Shown: in pieces, positions 7,392 to 15,251 of the stretch | Layout: the number at the start of each line of letters is the position of its first letter | How positions within the stretch are numbered: the first letter of the stretch is position 1 | DNA from: Bacteroidia bacterium | GTDB taxonomy: Bacteria > Bacteroidota > Bacteroidia > Flavobacteriales > Flavobacteriaceae | Assembly: GCA_030431695.1 (NCBI GenBank) | Contig: JAUIIU010000017.1 | Location: 1 to 44,561 of the forward strand | Length of the DNA stretch: 44,561 nt | Reading direction: 5' to 3' | The notes under the pieces: generated by a model | Seen by the model: only the letters and a program-made list of their open reading frames with translations | The model's database searches: none | What the model was told of the DNA's origin: nothing | Translations under genes and position numbers: made by a program

Positions 7392-8792
7392 TTACTGAAC
7401 CAGCAACTTGCACACTCTCCTTAGGCCGCTATCAGTTTGAATCGATACCAGGTATAGTCCGGCTGTTAAATGGGAGATATTTAACTGGTGGTTGTTGTTC
7501 GATATGTTCTCTTCGGAAATTATCACGGCCCCTGTGAGATCCGTAACCTCTAATGATTCTATGGTTCCGAAGTCCAATTCCAGTGAAACTGTATTTTTCG
7601 CCGGATTTGGAACGAGAGTGAACTCTGCAGCATTCGTATCTTCAACTCCCGCAATGGTCGCGTCTACGATCCGGTAGATGTTTCCGCTTATGTCAACCAC
7701 AAATAATTCGTCATCATTGTTAACCCCAAAGGACACCCAAGATCCTCCGTATCCTCCGCGATCTACCAGGGTACCGCCACCATCGACGGTAAAGAGTTTT
7801 CCGCTGCATACATCAGCGGCAAAGTACAATCCTTGCAAGCCAGGCCACATGCTACCCCTGTAGACATATCCACCGGTTACGGAGCAATTCCCACTACCCG
7901 AACTTGAAGAATATTCGGCAATAGGAAAGGTAAGGGTTCCCATTGGAGGACAACCGGTAGTATTAAAAGGTTGAGATCCTTCATAACACCTCCAGCCATA
8001 GTTGAGGCCTGCAGAAGTACCCGGTTCTTTATTGATCTCTTCTACGTCATTCTGTCCAACATCACCGATCCACAGATCACCTGTCTGACTGTCGAATGAA
8101 AACCTCCACGGATTTCTCAATCCATAGGCCCAGATCTCCTGTGCTTCCGTTACGCTGCCTGCGAAAGGGTTGTCCCCGGGTATGGCATAATTATTACCTC
8201 CCCCGGTATTATCTATATCTATCCTAAGCAGTTTTCCTAATTTCAGTGTGGTGTTCTGTGCCCTGTCACCCGGGTCTCCACTACTTCCGCCATCACCCGA
8301 AGCAATATAAAGGTAGCCATCAGGGCCAAAAGCCAGGGCGCCTCCATTGTGATTTGTGAATGGCTGGATATAATCGATGATCTCTAACTCGGAACCAGCG
8401 TCTGCAATATCAGGGTCACCCGCCGAAACGTTGAACCTGGATACCTGCGTGTCTCCACTGTTATCTATATAATTCACGTAAAAGTATCCGTTGGATTGAT
8501 AATCCGGGTGAAACGCAAGACCCAGCAAACCACGTTCGTCATTCACACCTGCCGGGTTGAAGACAATGGAATTAATATCCAGAAAAGGTGTTCCGTTTAT
8601 GGTTCCGTCCGAGTTCAGGATCTTTATCACTCCGGCTTTTTCAACCACGAAAAGGCGGTCGTCACCGGCATTCTGAAGGTCTACCGGCTGACTAAAGGAG
8701 CCACCGGTATTAAATTGTTCGATCTCGATTTGCTGGGAATAGCCTATAGCAACAAAGAACAGGCACAGCAGAAATGGGGTAATGGTTCTCAT
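7392..8792 (-). CDS. T9SS-exported PQQ-dependent sugar dehydrogenase (glucose/sorbosone dehydrogenase family)
   Basis: This 466-residue secreted protein has a signal peptide (first 19 residues, ending YSQ) and a beta-propeller of the glucose/sorbosone dehydrogenase family at about residues 25-375. Family signatures include RGLLGLAFHPDY, NHNGGALAFGPDGYLY, SGDGGSSGDPGDRAQN and YGLRNPWRFSFD. Such enzymes oxidise sugars or aldoses, often with PQQ; no substrate can be named. The last 75 residues (PNPAKNTVSLELDF, then LTGAVI and HLTAGLYLVSIQ) form a type A T9SS sorting domain, so the protein is probably moved across the outer membrane and anchored or released. It lies between the phosphatase and RsmI-like genes; both flanking genes are cytoplasmic. 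Confidence 0.9.
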   Translation of the reverse strand: MRTITPFLLCLFFVAIGYSQQIEIEQFNTGGSFSQPVDLQNAGDDRLFVVEKAGVIKILNSDGTINGTPFLDINSIVFNPAGVNDERGLLGLAFHPDYQSNGYFYVNYIDNSGDTQVSRFNVSAGDPDIADAGSELEIIDYIQPFTNHNGGALAFGPDGYLYIASGDGGSSGDPGDRAQNTTLKLGKLLRIDIDNTGGGNNYAIPGDNPFAGSVTEAQEIWAYGLRNPWRFSFDSQTGDLWIGDVGQNDVEEINKEPGTSAGLNYGWRCYEGSQPFNTTGCPPMGTLTFPIAEYSSSSGSGNCSVTGGYVYRGSMWPGLQGLYFAADVCSGKLFTVDGGGTLVDRGGYGGSWVSFGVNNDDELFVVDISGNIYRIVDATIAGVEDTNAAEFTLVPNPAKNTVSLELDFGTIESLEVTDLTGAVIISEENISNNNHQLNISHLTAGLYLVSIQTDSGLRRVCKLLVQ

Positions 8793-8846
8793 AGTAATTT
8801 TTTTTGATGTTGTACTAAAGTAAGCAAATACCGAAGAATCTCAAAG

Positions 8847-9299
8847 TCAAAGTCGGGCCGCGATCTTATCGCAGGCTTCATCGAGCATCCTGAAGACATT
8901 TTCGAAGCCATTGTGTCCGCCGTAATAGGGATCGGGCACGTCCACATTATCGCCGGGAAATATCTCTTCAAGTATAAGTTGGACCTTGGCAATTTCATCC
9001 TCGCTGTTCGCCATGGCAACTACATCCCGGTAATTTGAATTGTCCATAACGAATATATGATCGTAGGTCTCAAAATCATAGGTCGAAAATTTCCGACCGC
9101 GCTGGTAGGTAATGTCCAAACCATTTTTCCGGGCTACTTCTATACTCCTGGGATCGGGTAGTTCACCAACATGCCAACCTCCGGTTCCGGCCGAATCCAC
9201 AGTAATCTGTGTCACATCCACCTTAGAACGAAGAATACCTTCGGCAAGAGGGGAGCGGCAGATATTGCCTAAACAGACCATGAGCACTTTTGTTTTCAT
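8847..9299 (-). CDS. Low-molecular-weight protein-tyrosine phosphatase
   Basis: This protein has 150 residues from the ATG at 9299, a normal length. The P-loop CLGNICRS (Cys9 to Arg15, CX5R) directly follows the N-terminal strand, and the general-acid motif DPYYGG is near residue 120. It hydrolyses phosphotyrosine and is often paired with bacterial tyrosine kinases in exopolysaccharide control, though no kinase is in this window. The frame is open back to 9320, but those extra residues are encoded by the dnaA terminator stem, so 9299 is the better start. It is the first gene downstream of dnaA on the same strand. Confidence 0.92.
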   Translation of the reverse strand: MKTKVLMVCLGNICRSPLAEGILRSKVDVTQITVDSAGTGGWHVGELPDPRSIEVARKNGLDITYQRGRKFSTYDFETYDHIFVMDNSNYRDVVAMANSEDEIAKVQLILEEIFPGDNVDVPDPYYGGHNGFENVFRMLDEACDKIAARL

Positions 9300-9303
9300 A
9301 GGA

Positions 9304-9330
9304 ATCAAAAAATCCCGCATCGGCGGGATT
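9304..9330 (-). terminator. Rho-independent terminator of dnaA
   Basis: A perfect 8-bp stem (AATCCCGC 9311-9318 with GCGGGATT 9323-9330, loop of four) starts three bases after the dnaA stop codon. On the minus strand it is followed by six T in a row. It ends about five bases before the phosphatase start. Confidence 0.85.
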
Positions 9331-9332
9331 TG

Positions 9333-10760
9333 TTATAGTGTTAATTTTTTATTGAGGTCTTCAACGTACTTTCTGAACTGTTTATCTGTACTGGAAAGGT
9401 TGTCCACCGTTTTACAGGCGTGGAGCACCGTGGCGTGATCTCTTTGCCCGATCTGGGACCCGATGGATGCGAGCGAGGCCTTTGTGAATTTCTTGGCGAA
9501 GAACATGGCCAGCTGTCTTGCCTGGACGATGTGCCGCTTACGTGTTTTCGACTGCAACGTATCCACGTCCATCTGGAAGTATTCACTAACCACTTTCTGA
9601 ATATAATCGATGGAAACTTCCCGCTTGGTATGCTTCACATAATTATCGACTATCTTCTTCGCCAGGTCTATCGTGATCTCCCGTTTGTTGAAGGACGAAT
9701 GAGCGATAAGTGAGATTATCGCACCTTCCAGCTCGCGAATATTCGTTTTGATATTATTAGCAAGGAATTCAATGATATCCTCCGGCATCTCAACTCCATC
9801 CCTGTACAATTTGTTCTTTATGATCGCAACACGAGTGTCGTAATCGGGGTGGTTCAATTCGGCCGAAAGCCCCCATTTGAAACGCGAGAGCAATCGCTGT
9901 TCAATATCGATCATGTCCACCGGTGCCTTATCGCTGGTAAGGATCACCTGTTTTCCATTCTGGTGTAAGTGGTTGAAAATATGGAAGAAAACATCCTGTG
10001 TCCCCGCTTTACCCGAAAGCAATTGTATATCGTCGACGATCAGCACATCGATGATCTGGTAAAAGTGGATAAAATCGTTTCGGTTGTTCTTCTTGACCGA
10101 TTCAATATATTGTTGCGTGAACTTTTCAGCAGAAATATAAAGTACAGTCTTCTCGGGGTACTTGTCCTTGATCTCAACTCCGATCGCATGGGCTAGGTGA
10201 GTCTTCCCCAAACCAACACCACCAAAAATGAGCAGTGGGTTAAAAGACGTACCACCCGGCTTGTTGGCCACCGCCATTCCTGCGGAACGTGCCAAACGGT
10301 TCGATTCTCCCTCGAGGAAGTTGTCGAAATTATATCCGGGATTCAGCTGGGACTCGATCTTCACATTCCGAATGCCGGGGATCACAAAAGGATTTTTCAG
10401 TTCAGGACTTTTGTTCTTTAAGGGAACATCAACTTCCTGCGACTGAACCTGGCTTCGGTTAGTGCTTGGGATCTTCTCTGTGAAAGGTTGTTTGTTGCCG
10501 TAAGTGTTCTCCATCTTGATGACGTAGACCAGTTTGGCAGATGTCCCCAACTCCTTCGTAAGGGCAACCTTCAGTAATTTTACATAGTGTTCCTCCAGCC
10601 ACTCGTAGAAAAACTTACTCGGCACCTGGATGCTGAGGGCATTGTCGGTGAGTTTTACTGCCTTGATAGGTTCGAACCATGTTTTGTACGCCTGCGAAGA
10701 AATGTTATCTTCAATAAAGGACAAACAATTGTTCCAAACCGATTCGGCAGTTTTGCTCAT
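9333..10760 (-). CDS. dnaA: Chromosomal replication initiator DnaA
   Basis: This 475-residue protein has all four DnaA regions: the N-terminal DnaB-interaction domain (about 1-85), a variable linker, the AAA+ domain and a C-terminal DNA-binding domain. The Walker A motif GGVGLGKTHLAHAIG is near residues 180-194, Walker B is LIVDDIQLL, and the DnaA signature IGQRDHATVLHACKTV is near the C-terminus. It binds DnaA boxes, melts the origin and loads the helicase. A strong terminator follows directly. The upstream 208 bases contain only one near-match DnaA box (10851-10859), so autoregulation is possible but an adjacent origin is not evident. Confidence 0.98.
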   Translation of the reverse strand: MSKTAESVWNNCLSFIEDNISSQAYKTWFEPIKAVKLTDNALSIQVPSKFFYEWLEEHYVKLLKVALTKELGTSAKLVYVIKMENTYGNKQPFTEKIPSTNRSQVQSQEVDVPLKNKSPELKNPFVIPGIRNVKIESQLNPGYNFDNFLEGESNRLARSAGMAVANKPGGTSFNPLLIFGGVGLGKTHLAHAIGVEIKDKYPEKTVLYISAEKFTQQYIESVKKNNRNDFIHFYQIIDVLIVDDIQLLSGKAGTQDVFFHIFNHLHQNGKQVILTSDKAPVDMIDIEQRLLSRFKWGLSAELNHPDYDTRVAIIKNKLYRDGVEMPEDIIEFLANNIKTNIRELEGAIISLIAHSSFNKREITIDLAKKIVDNYVKHTKREVSIDYIQKVVSEYFQMDVDTLQSKTRKRHIVQARQLAMFFAKKFTKASLASIGSQIGQRDHATVLHACKTVDNLSSTDKQFRKYVEDLNKKLTL

Positions 10761-10968
10761 AGTAATCGCTGAAGTCTAGTTAGTTAATTTCTGGTGCAGA
10801 AAAATGTAGAAAAAAGAGTGATTCCTAACATTATCTTAACACTGCAAATATGTGAACAAAAAAATGAAAAAAAAAAATTGAATGGGTATTGAATTTTCAC
10901 TTTTTTTTTCGCATATCTTTATGTAGATAAACTTACAAAAAATATCCCCACTTTTTGATACTTTCTAT
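10761..10968. promoter_or_regulatory. dnaA / thioesterase divergent intergenic region
   Basis: This 208-base region is very AT-rich, with A and T tracts at 10858-10879 and 10901-10909. On the minus strand, bases 10851-10859 read TTGTTCACA, one mismatch from the DnaA box TTATNCACA. Bases 10801-10808 read TACATTTT on the minus strand, a five-of-six match to TAnnTTTG for dnaA. No cluster of boxes is visible. Confidence 0.4.
10889..10921 (+). promoter_or_regulatory. Candidate promoter of the YbgC-type thioesterase gene
   Basis: TTG at 10889-10891 and TATCTTTA at 10914-10921 are separated by 22 bases. This fits the Bacteroidota TTG/TAnnTTTG layout with one mismatch, 47 bases before the start codon. 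Confidence 0.45.
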
Positions 10969-11367
10969 GTGAAAAAAAATATTACCAAAATTAGAGTCCG
11001 TTACGGAGAGACCGATAAAATGGGCGTAGTATACTACGGCAACTATGCACAATACCTGGAACAGGGAAGAACAGAGTGGCTTCGGGAACTTGGTTTTTCC
11101 TATCGTTGGATGGAGGAAAATAATATTGAATTACCCGTCACCAAACTCTATATCGAATACAAAAAAGGAGCTCGTTACGACGATGAAATTTTCGTTACTA
11201 CAAGGTTAAGGAAACTTCCTACTTTTACCATTGAATTCGATTACGAAATTCACAATGTGGAAGGGGAACTTTTAGTAAGCGCATCCACTACCTTGGTATT
11301 CATAGACATGCTGAAAAATAAGATCCGAAGAGCACCCGAATACCTGCTTGAAAAACTCAGGGATTAA
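10969..11367 (+). CDS. YbgC/FadM-type acyl-CoA thioesterase (hotdog fold)
   Basis: This 132-residue hotdog-fold protein is of the 4-hydroxybenzoyl-CoA thioesterase type. The signature RVRYGETDKMGVVYYGNYA covers residues 9-27 and includes Asp16, the family's catalytic acid; YLEQGRTEWLRELG follows. It probably hydrolyses acyl-CoA thioesters in the cytoplasm, with chain preference unknown. The start is GTG 10969: the overlapping ATG at 10967 is out of frame and runs straight into a stop, and no in-frame ATG precedes the signature. It is divergent from dnaA. Its TAA shares bases with the stop codon of the convergent YigZ-family gene. Confidence 0.92.
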   Translation: MKKNITKIRVRYGETDKMGVVYYGNYAQYLEQGRTEWLRELGFSYRWMEENNIELPVTKLYIEYKKGARYDDEIFVTTRLRKLPTFTIEFDYEIHNVEGELLVSASTTLVFIDMLKNKIRRAPEYLLEKLRD

Positions 11368-11978
11368 TCTTCTTTCTCGATCGAGATATTCGGATTTTCA
11401 TCGAAGATCCCGAACACGCGTTCCGAATCGTTTTGCCGGACCGAAATCCTGAACTCGCAATTCAGTTCCATTTTCTGAGCGACTAGTTGGAGTCCTTCAG
11501 CTTTAACGACACGCATCACTGTATTAATTTCTGAATAAGGAAACCGAATGATATACTCGTCCTTGATCCTTCGGGTTACGATATCGGAAGCTTCCAGTGC
11601 CATCCTGGCGGATGTTCGATACGCCTGTATGAGGCCTCCAACCCCCAACTTGGTCCCCCCGAAGTAACGTACAACCACCACCAGTACGTTGGTGAGGTCG
11701 AACGCCTGTATCTGTCCGTGGATAGGGGCTCCGGCAGAATTAGATGGTTCCCCGTCGTCATTCGCCCTGTAACGCTCGTATCGCTTTCCCAGCACCCATG
11801 CGTAACACCAGTGTCTTGCATTATAGTGCTCCTTTTTCAATCGATCCAGATGCTCCCTGATCTCTTCCTCGTTTTTTACCGGGAAGGCAAAGCCGAAGAA
11901 TTTACTCCCTTTCTCCTTATATAATGTTTCCGAAGAAGGTTTTTTGATCGTCCTGTAACTGTCCTTATCCAATTCCAT
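11364..11978 (-). CDS. YigZ/IMPACT-family protein
   Basis: This 204-residue protein has the N-terminal IMPACT/UPF0029 domain, with HWCYAWVLG at 56-64 and NDDGEPSNSAG at 73-83, plus a C-terminal ferredoxin-like DUF1949 region. Bacterial YigZ proteins are widespread; a link to translation has been proposed from eukaryotic IMPACT, but I know of no settled bacterial function. The ATG shares one base with the stop of the upstream EamA gene (TAATG). It is the last gene of a ribD-EamA-YigZ set. Its stop overlaps that of the convergent thioesterase gene within TTAA. Confidence 0.92.
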   Translation of the reverse strand: MELDKDSYRTIKKPSSETLYKEKGSKFFGFAFPVKNEEEIREHLDRLKKEHYNARHWCYAWVLGKRYERYRANDDGEPSNSAGAPIHGQIQAFDLTNVLVVVVRYFGGTKLGVGGLIQAYRTSARMALEASDIVTRRIKDEYIIRFPYSEINTVMRVVKAEGLQLVAQKMELNCEFRISVRQNDSERVFGIFDENPNISIEKED

Positions 11979-12850
11979 TACAATCCATTTAGTGTTACGA
12001 GGAATATTGCGATGATCGCCAGTACAATCCCCGCCCAGTTTCTTGGAAGTAATCGCTCGCGGAAAAGGAGAATGCCCACCAGCGTGGACAGCATAACCAC
12101 GGCCACATTATTTACGGTAAAGATGCCCGAACTTTCCAGGATATCGCTTCGCAACGCCTGTACCAGGAAATAGACCGAAAAATAGTTAGGGATGCCCAGA
12201 CTTATCCCACCAAGAACATTCTTCCATTCGAACCTGAACTTTCCTTTTATCGCCCGTATCGACAACAGCGCAATTCCTGCAACGGCCGCAGCCCCAAAGA
12301 TCATGGAGGAAAAGAGCGCTACTTCATCTTCAGCCACATGAGTGTCCTCGAGGTATTTCAGACTCAGGTCGATAACACCACTGCCCAGGAAAACGAGCAG
12401 CGGGTAGATAAGGTTCCTGCGGTCCACACGTACCCCCGTCCTGTTTTTCACCGAAGCGAGGTAAACTGCTACTAAGGCCAGGATGATCCCGATTAATTTC
12501 AGCATACCCAGGCTCTCCTTATAATACAGTAATCCGAAAAGTATAGGGATGACCAGGCTCATCTTTGTGGCGACAGACACAACTGAAAGTCCGCTGCGCT
12601 GTGTGGTTATGGCCATCAGGTTGAAGATGACTATGAACAACACCCCCAAGGAAGCCGTGTATGGAAACCAGTCCTTCCCAAAGATTTCTGCAACCGATGT
12701 GCTGCCCTCGTAGGCCAGCAGTCCGAAAACACAGGCCGTGATATAATTTACCACTATGGCGTGCAGGGTATTGATCCTGAAGCGATCGAACAATTTAAAA
12801 TTGACGAAGATCACCGTTGAGGACAAGACACTAAGTATAAGGTATATCAA
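11978..12850 (-). CDS. EamA-family (DMT superfamily) transporter
   Basis: This 290-residue protein is almost entirely hydrophobic, with about ten predicted membrane helices arranged as two EamA repeats of five. Conserved features include AVYLASVKNRTG at the repeat junction and a C-terminal GIVLAIIAIFLVTLNG. Such proteins export metabolites or amino acids across the inner membrane; the substrate is not predictable. The start is a TTG at 12850 that overlaps the ribD stop (TTGA), and there is no in-frame ATG before the first helix. Being between ribD and yigZ hints at nothing specific; a flavin link would be speculation. Confidence 0.85.
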   Translation of the reverse strand: MIYLILSVLSSTVIFVNFKLFDRFRINTLHAIVVNYITACVFGLLAYEGSTSVAEIFGKDWFPYTASLGVLFIVIFNLMAITTQRSGLSVVSVATKMSLVIPILFGLLYYKESLGMLKLIGIILALVAVYLASVKNRTGVRVDRRNLIYPLLVFLGSGVIDLSLKYLEDTHVAEDEVALFSSMIFGAAAVAGIALLSIRAIKGKFRFEWKNVLGGISLGIPNYFSVYFLVQALRSDILESSGIFTVNNVAVVMLSTLVGILLFRERLLPRNWAGIVLAIIAIFLVTLNGL

Positions 12851-13893
12851 CTCTCGGGATTTTTATAGATTGTTAACTTGTCGTCCTGTATATTTTCTTC
12901 GGAAATGATCATGGCATCTAATCGAGGTGCTGCAGTTCCTTTACCAAACGCTGTGGTACCTTCGAATACCCATGCCTCATCCCAGAGGTTTTCATCTATA
13001 AATGTCCGAAGCGTCCTCGCACCTCCTTCCACGATCAGGCTCTGGATCTCCAATTCGAATAGGACATCACAGATCTGTTGTGACACAGGTTTGTCAAAAT
13101 CAATGACCTTAGATTGAGCATTCGGCCTGTGGATTGCTGGGTTCGCCGTAAGCACGATAGTATCACTGCTTCCATCGAAAACTGCTGCGTCATCCGGAAT
13201 ACGATTGTACCTGTCGAGCAGCAAACGCAGGGGTGAAGCACCCTTCCAGTCCCTGGTGGTCAGGCTGGGATTGTCGTCAACTACGGTTTGTGTGCCCACA
13301 AGTATGGCCGTCTCATCGGCTCGCATTTTATGCGATAGCTGTCTCGAAAAGTCATTTGAGATCCAAACAGGCTGGGCAGGGTTAGCGCGCTCGGCCGGGG
13401 CGATAAAACCATCTGCCGACTGTGCCCATTTCAGGAAGATATAGGGTCGTTTCTTTTTTTGAAAAGTAAAAAACCGCTTGTTCAGAAGGTCGCATTCATC
13501 TTCCAATACTCCAGTGATCACTTCACATCCGGCCGCTCTCAGTTTGCCAATACCATTACCGCTTACTTTCGGGTTGGGATCGGTGCTGCCAATGACCACA
13601 GTGGGTATTCCTTCGGAAATGATCCTGTCGCTACATGGAGGTGTCCTTCCGAAGTGACTGCAAGGCTCCAGGCTCACATATATCACGGCCTCGGTCAGTA
13701 GGCTTTTTTCCTTAACACTTTCTATTGCGTTTATCTCGGCATGTGCCTCGCCCGCCTTGTGATGCCAGCCCTCACCAATGATACGTTCCTCATGTACTAT
13801 CACGCAACCCACCATAGGATTTGGATATGTACTTCCAAGGCCTTTTTTGGCCAGTTCGATACAACGAGACATAAATTTTTCATGTACCTTCAC
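12847..13893 (-). CDS. ribD: Bifunctional riboflavin biosynthesis deaminase/reductase RibD
   Basis: This protein has 348 residues from the GTG at 13893. The N-terminal cytidine-deaminase-like domain carries its zinc ligands in GEAHAEINAI (His51, with Glu53) and EPCSHFGRTPPC (Cys78, Cys87). The C-terminal reductase domain (about 145-345) has KWAQSADGFIAP and LIVEGGARTL. It carries out two successive steps on the pyrimidine intermediate of riboflavin synthesis. The frame could open at a TTG at 13908, but those codons lie over a TATTTTTG promoter element, and related proteins begin at MxxHEKF, so GTG 13893 is preferred. No FMN riboswitch is possible in the 27 bases to the divergent GNAT gene. 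EamA overlaps its stop. Confidence 0.94.
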   Translation of the reverse strand: MKVHEKFMSRCIELAKKGLGSTYPNPMVGCVIVHEERIIGEGWHHKAGEAHAEINAIESVKEKSLLTEAVIYVSLEPCSHFGRTPPCSDRIISEGIPTVVIGSTDPNPKVSGNGIGKLRAAGCEVITGVLEDECDLLNKRFFTFQKKKRPYIFLKWAQSADGFIAPAERANPAQPVWISNDFSRQLSHKMRADETAILVGTQTVVDDNPSLTTRDWKGASPLRLLLDRYNRIPDDAAVFDGSSDTIVLTANPAIHRPNAQSKVIDFDKPVSQQICDVLFELEIQSLIVEGGARTLRTFIDENLWDEAWVFEGTTAFGKGTAAPRLDAMIISEENIQDDKLTIYKNPES

Positions 13894-13897
13894 AGGG

Positions 13898-13905
13898 CAA
13901 AAATA
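13898..13905 (-). promoter_or_regulatory. -7 promoter element abutting the ribD start
   Basis: The minus strand reads TATTTTTG, a full TAnnTTTG match, four bases before the GTG start. The upstream half of the promoter would have to lie inside the divergent GNAT coding region. No TTG at the expected distance. Confidence 0.42.
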
Positions 13906-13920
13906 CAAGTTAATTAGCAG

Positions 13921-14412
13921 ATGCAGGGAGTAAAGATCCGACCTATAGAAAAACGCGACAATGCACAGATCGCCTGCCTGATCCGTTCGGTGCTGGAGGA
14001 CTTTGGAGTACCTAAAATAGGTAGTGCCTATGCCGATAAGGCCCTGGACGATATGTATGGCGAATACCAGAAGGATAAGGCCTGCTATTTTGTGATCGAA
14101 AAGGATGGGAAGATCGTAGGGGGTGCAGGAATATCTCAGTTGGATAATTACGACGGACCGATTTGCGAGCTTCAGAAAATGTACTTTCGTCCGGATATCA
14201 GGGGTCGCGGCCTGGGAACCCGGATGATGTCGTTATGTTTACAGAAAGCCATCGAATTTGGTTATGAAAAAGTTTACCTCGAAACCATGCCATACATGAT
14301 CGCCGCCCAAAAACTCTACGAACGAAACGGGTTTGAATATATTGATGGCCCGATTGGGGATACCGGGCACTACGCTTGTCAGACACATATGCTAAAAACA
14401 TTAGAGCGGTGA
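13921..14412 (+). CDS. GNAT-family N-acetyltransferase
   Basis: This 163-residue protein is a single GNAT domain. The acetyl-CoA pyrophosphate loop is visible as RGRGLGTRMM at about residues 98-107, preceded by the strand LQKMYFRPD. The C-terminal half has AAQKLYERNGFEYI, the usual helix and strand after the loop. The acceptor is unknown. The ATG lies 27 bases from the ribD start on the opposite strand. The stop TGA overlaps the GTG start of prmC (GTGA), so translation of the two genes is probably coupled, but a functional link to release-factor methylation is not shown. Confidence 0.9.
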   Translation: MQGVKIRPIEKRDNAQIACLIRSVLEDFGVPKIGSAYADKALDDMYGEYQKDKACYFVIEKDGKIVGGAGISQLDNYDGPICELQKMYFRPDIRGRGLGTRMMSLCLQKAIEFGYEKVYLETMPYMIAAQKLYERNGFEYIDGPIGDTGHYACQTHMLKTLER

Positions 14413-15251
14413 AGGTTGGCGATCTAAGAGGATACTTACAGGAAGAGCTGCGCGCCTTTTATCCTTCGGAAGAGATAGAATCGTTTACCGTAATACTGGC
14501 CGAGACCTTTCTTGGGCTAACGCGCCTCGACCTCAGCCTCAATCGGGATGAAGATATTTCTTCGGAAGCTAAGTTGAAACTGGATGATGCTATCGTAAGA
14601 TTGCGGGCCGAGGAACCTGTTCAATACATTACGGGAACAACGGAATTCTACGGACGCACATTCAAGGTGACCCCGGACACGCTTATCCCCAGGCCGGAGA
14701 CGGAGGAACTTGTGGATTGGGTCGTTACCTCACATGATACATTGGAAAACGCTTTGGACGTAGGAACCGGTTCGGGCTGCATTGCGATCACCCTGGCGAA
14801 ACAGTACCCGAAAGCTATTATCGCGGCCATGGATATTTCGGAAAAAACACTGGATGTGGCTAAAGAAAACGCCAGGAGTCTTATGGTATCGGTGAATTTC
14901 ATGGCACAGGATATACTCGATCTGGGTTCACTGGATGAGAACTATGATCTTATCGTTTCCAACCCGCCCTACGTACGCGAACAGGAAAGGGAATTCATGA
15001 AGAAGAACGTCCTGGGGTTCGAACCGGGTCATGCGCTGTTCGTACCGGATAAGGACCCTTTGATATTCTACAGTCGTATTGCCCGGCTTGCAAAAACCGG
15101 TTTGCGTGCAGGAGGCTGGTTGTATTTCGAGATAAATGAGTATCTTGATAAGGAGATGTATTCGCTGATGCAGGATTCTGGTTTTCAGAATATTGTACTG
15201 AAGAAGGATTTCAGAGGGAAACAGCGGTTCATTCGCGGTCAAAAAGTATAA
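14409..15251 (+). CDS. prmC: Release factor glutamine methyltransferase PrmC (HemK)
   Basis: This protein has 280 residues from the GTG at 14409. It methylates the glutamine of the GGQ motif in peptide-chain release factors, using S-adenosylmethionine. The SAM-binding loop DVGTGSGCIAI starts near residue 117, and the catalytic NPPYV is at 185-189. An N-terminal helical domain (about 1-80) and IPRPETEELV complete the family pattern. The frame is open back to a TTG at 14376, but the start MKVGDLRGYL at GTG 14409, overlapping the GNAT stop, fits the usual N-terminus better. The LOG-family gene begins at the base after its stop. Confidence 0.95.
   Translation: MKVGDLRGYLQEELRAFYPSEEIESFTVILAETFLGLTRLDLSLNRDEDISSEAKLKLDDAIVRLRAEEPVQYITGTTEFYGRTFKVTPDTLIPRPETEELVDWVVTSHDTLENALDVGTGSGCIAITLAKQYPKAIIAAMDISEKTLDVAKENARSLMVSVNFMAQDILDLGSLDENYDLIVSNPPYVREQEREFMKKNVLGFEPGHALFVPDKDPLIFYSRIARLAKTGLRAGGWLYFEINEYLDKEMYSLMQDSGFQNIVLKKDFRGKQRFIRGQKV

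Noticed and set aside
10761-10968. Origin of replication at dnaA
   Set aside because: Only one near-match DnaA box is visible; an origin normally needs a cluster. Kept as a low-level finding, not as a feature.
13860-13921. FMN riboswitch upstream of ribD
   Set aside because: Only 27 bases separate ribD from the divergent gene, far too short for the element, and no RFN sequence is present.
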